Origin: an uncultured Clostridia bacterium
Lineage (GTDB): Bacteria > Bacillota > Clostridia > Christensenellales > Borkfalkiaceae
Assembly: GCA_945834965.1 (NCBI GenBank)
Contig: CAMAHZ010000078.1
Location: forward strand, 1 to 6,385
Direction: 5' to 3'
DNA: 6,385 bases
Below the pieces are notes generated by a model. It worked only from the letters and a program-made list of their open reading frames with translations, ran no database searches and was not told the DNA's origin. Shown one piece after another: positions 4,939 to 6,385 of the stretch. A program made the translations under genes and the position numbers. The first letter of the stretch is position 1. Each line of letters begins with the position of its first letter.

Positions 4939-5646
4939 ATGGACTTGAGCAACCTGACCTTAAAAGAAGGGGAAACGGCGGAAGAGCTGTTTGACGACAA
5001 AATAATAATTCAAAACGTTTCGCTGTACCGTTTCACGTCGGACAGTATTTTGCTGTCCCGTTTTGCACGCGCAAAGGTCAAGGACGACGTTGCCGACTTC
5101 TGCTCGGGCAGCGGCGCGGTGGGCTTTCATTTTTTGTGCCTGAATAAACATATAAATTCTTTAACCCTTTTCGAGCTACAGCCGTCGCTTGCGGATATGT
5201 CCCAAAGGACGGCGCAGGCAAACGGCTTTGACGTTAAAATCGAACAGGGCAGGTTGCAGGATATTTCAAAGGATTACGACGGGCGGTTTTCGCTCATTTT
5301 GTGCAACCCCCCGTACGAGCGCGGCGGCTTTGACAACAGCGTTTACGAGCGTGCAATCTGCCGCAAGGAAATAACCATAACGCTTGAAGAGATTATTAAG
5401 ATTGCCGCAAGCAAGCTTAAATTCGGCGGCAGGCTTGATATAATCAATCGGGCGGACAGGACGGCAGAGCTTTTCTATACTATGAAAAAGTACGGCATAG
5501 AGCCCAAGCGTATGCAGTTTGTTAAGGGCAGTGAAAATTCTTCGCCCTACCTTATTATGGCGGAAGGGGTCAAGGGCGGCAAACCTTCCATAGAGATTTT
5601 GCCGACGATTGTCAACACGCCGCAAAACGGAGGCAGTTCAAGATGA
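4939..5646 (+). CDS. TrmN6/YabB-like adenine-N6 methyltransferase
   Basis: A 235-residue Rossmann-fold SAM-dependent methyltransferase, close to the 247 residues of B. subtilis YabB. E. coli TrmN6 (YfiC) in this family makes N6-methyladenosine at position 37 of tRNA-Val, so tRNA is the likely substrate. Visible features are YRFTSDSILLSRFA (30-43, the family's N-terminal signature), SAM motif I DFCSGSG (53-59), acidic E79 in LFELQ at the end of strand 2, and the catalytic NPPY (123-126) preceded by SLILC. No Shine-Dalgarno precedes ATG 4939; the upstream bases are GTGCGCAC then A residues. No convincing promoter was found between the ferredoxin terminator and this start. The gene overlaps rsmI by ATGA, the order seen around yabB in Bacillus apart from yazA. 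Family is confident; the exact tRNA target is inferred. Confidence 0.9.
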   Translation: MDLSNLTLKEGETAEELFDDKIIIQNVSLYRFTSDSILLSRFARAKVKDDVADFCSGSGAVGFHFLCLNKHINSLTLFELQPSLADMSQRTAQANGFDVKIEQGRLQDISKDYDGRFSLILCNPPYERGGFDNSVYERAICRKEITITLEEIIKIAASKLKFGGRLDIINRADRTAELFYTMKKYGIEPKRMQFVKGSENSSPYLIMAEGVKGGKPSIEILPTIVNTPQNGGSSR

Positions 5647-6385
5647 TTTATTTCGTTGCCACGCCCATAGGCAATTTAAAGGATATTTCCCTTCGCGCGT
5701 TAGAAGTTCTTCGCTCGGTAGACGAAATCTACTGCGAGGATACGCGCCACACCCTAAAGCTTTTAAACGCCTACGAGATTAAAAAGCCGCTTATCGCCTG
5801 CCATAAGTTCAACGAGAAGGACGCGGCTGAAAAGATTATCGCTTGCTCTCGGGAAGGCAGGTCGGCGGCAATAGTTTCCGACGCGGGTATGCCCGTCATT
5901 TCCGACCCGGGCAACGTCGTCTGCAAGGCGTTAACGCAGGCAGGTGTGGAATACACCGTAATCCCCGGCGCAAACGCGTTTTTGTCGGCGTTAGTTCTCT
6001 CCGCCCTTCCTGCGGACAGGTTCGCCTTTATCGGCTTTTTGCCCGACAAGGAAAAGGACAGAAAAGCCCTTTTAGAAAGGTATAAAAATTTAGACTTAAC
6101 CCTGTGCTTTCACGTAGCTCCGCAGGACGTAGACCGCCATATATCATCAATTTATTCGGTTTTCGGCGATAGGCGCGCCTGCGCGGTGAGAGAGATAACC
6201 AAACTGCACGAAGAGATTTTGCATTTCAACTTGAAAGACGGTTTACCCGGCGAAAAGCGCGGTGAATTCGTCCTGATAGTAGAAGGTGCAACTCAAGCAG
6301 AAAACCCCTTAAATAGCCTATCCGAAAAGGAACACATTCTCTTCTATATCGAACAGGGTATGGACAAAAAAGAAGCGCTAAAGGC
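5643..6385 (+). CDS. rsmI: 16S rRNA cytidine-1402 2'-O-methyltransferase, 3' end outside window
   Basis: RsmI uses SAM to methylate the ribose of C1402 in 16S rRNA, in the decoding centre, as part of small-subunit maturation. The open frame runs to the window edge with no stop: 247 residues are visible of a usual 280-290. The family signature is clear: VATPIGNLKDISLRALEVL (5-23), CEDTRHTLKLL (31-41), SDAGMPVISDPG (79-90), IPGANAFLSALVLS (107-120), FAFIGFLP (127-134), REITKLHEE (183-191) and GEFVLIVEG (207-215). The start at 5643 overlaps the methyltransferase stop as ATGA and has a strong GGAGG at 5629-5633, so the pair is probably one transcript with coupled translation. SDAGMPVISDPG differs slightly from the commoner SDAGTPxISDPG. 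Truncation is only due to the window boundary. Confidence 0.96.
   Translation, partial: MIYFVATPIGNLKDISLRALEVLRSVDEIYCEDTRHTLKLLNAYEIKKPLIACHKFNEKDAAEKIIACSREGRSAAIVSDAGMPVISDPGNVVCKALTQAGVEYTVIPGANAFLSALVLSALPADRFAFIGFLPDKEKDRKALLERYKNLDLTLCFHVAPQDVDRHISSIYSVFGDRRACAVREITKLHEEILHFNLKDGLPGEKRGEFVLIVEGATQAENPLNSLSEKEHILFYIEQGMDKKEALK

Overview
The window reads as chromosomal housekeeping DNA from an anaerobic member of the Bacillota, most likely an uncultured Clostridia lineage. The evidence is the gene order, which follows the Bacillus subtilis yaaO-tmk-(yaaQ-yaaR)-holB-yaaT-(yabA)-yabB-(yazA)-rsmI block, and a clostridial-type 2[4Fe-4S] ferredoxin. By eye the base composition is near even, and codon choice is the same in every gene (Leu often TTA or CTT, Pro mostly CCC, Gly mostly GGC), so nothing looks recently acquired. 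The exact lineage cannot be fixed from this sequence.

All seven genes are on the plus strand. Positions 1-113 are non-coding and carry one dispersed-type palindromic repeat. The first gene cluster (114-3006) encodes a PLP-dependent Orn/Lys/Arg-type decarboxylase (YaaO family), thymidylate kinase (tmk, ATGA overlap with the first gene) and a degenerate DNA polymerase III delta-prime subunit (holB). A 124-bp spacer (3007-3130) is packed with five short hairpins of different sequence joined by near-constant linkers. It leads into the RicT/YaaT (PSP1) gene at 3131-4519, whose product has a long Gly/Gln/Asn/Arg/Lys-rich C-terminal tail.

At 4520-4674 lies a near-consensus sigma-A promoter with a dyad between its -35 and -10 elements, followed by a leader that can fold in competing ways. 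It drives a 56-residue ferredoxin gene (4675-4845) that ends in a clear terminator. Last come a TrmN6/YabB-like adenine-N6 methyltransferase gene (4939-5646) and, overlapping it by ATGA, rsmI, which runs off the right edge.

Functionally the block joins precursor supply for DNA (Tmk), clamp loading (HolB), mRNA processing and development control (RicT) and methylation of tRNA and rRNA (YabB, RsmI). The ferredoxin is the odd member, with its own promoter and terminator. I see no clear new multi-gene system. The parts most worth a second look are non-coding (the hairpin array and the ferredoxin control region) and the RicT tail.
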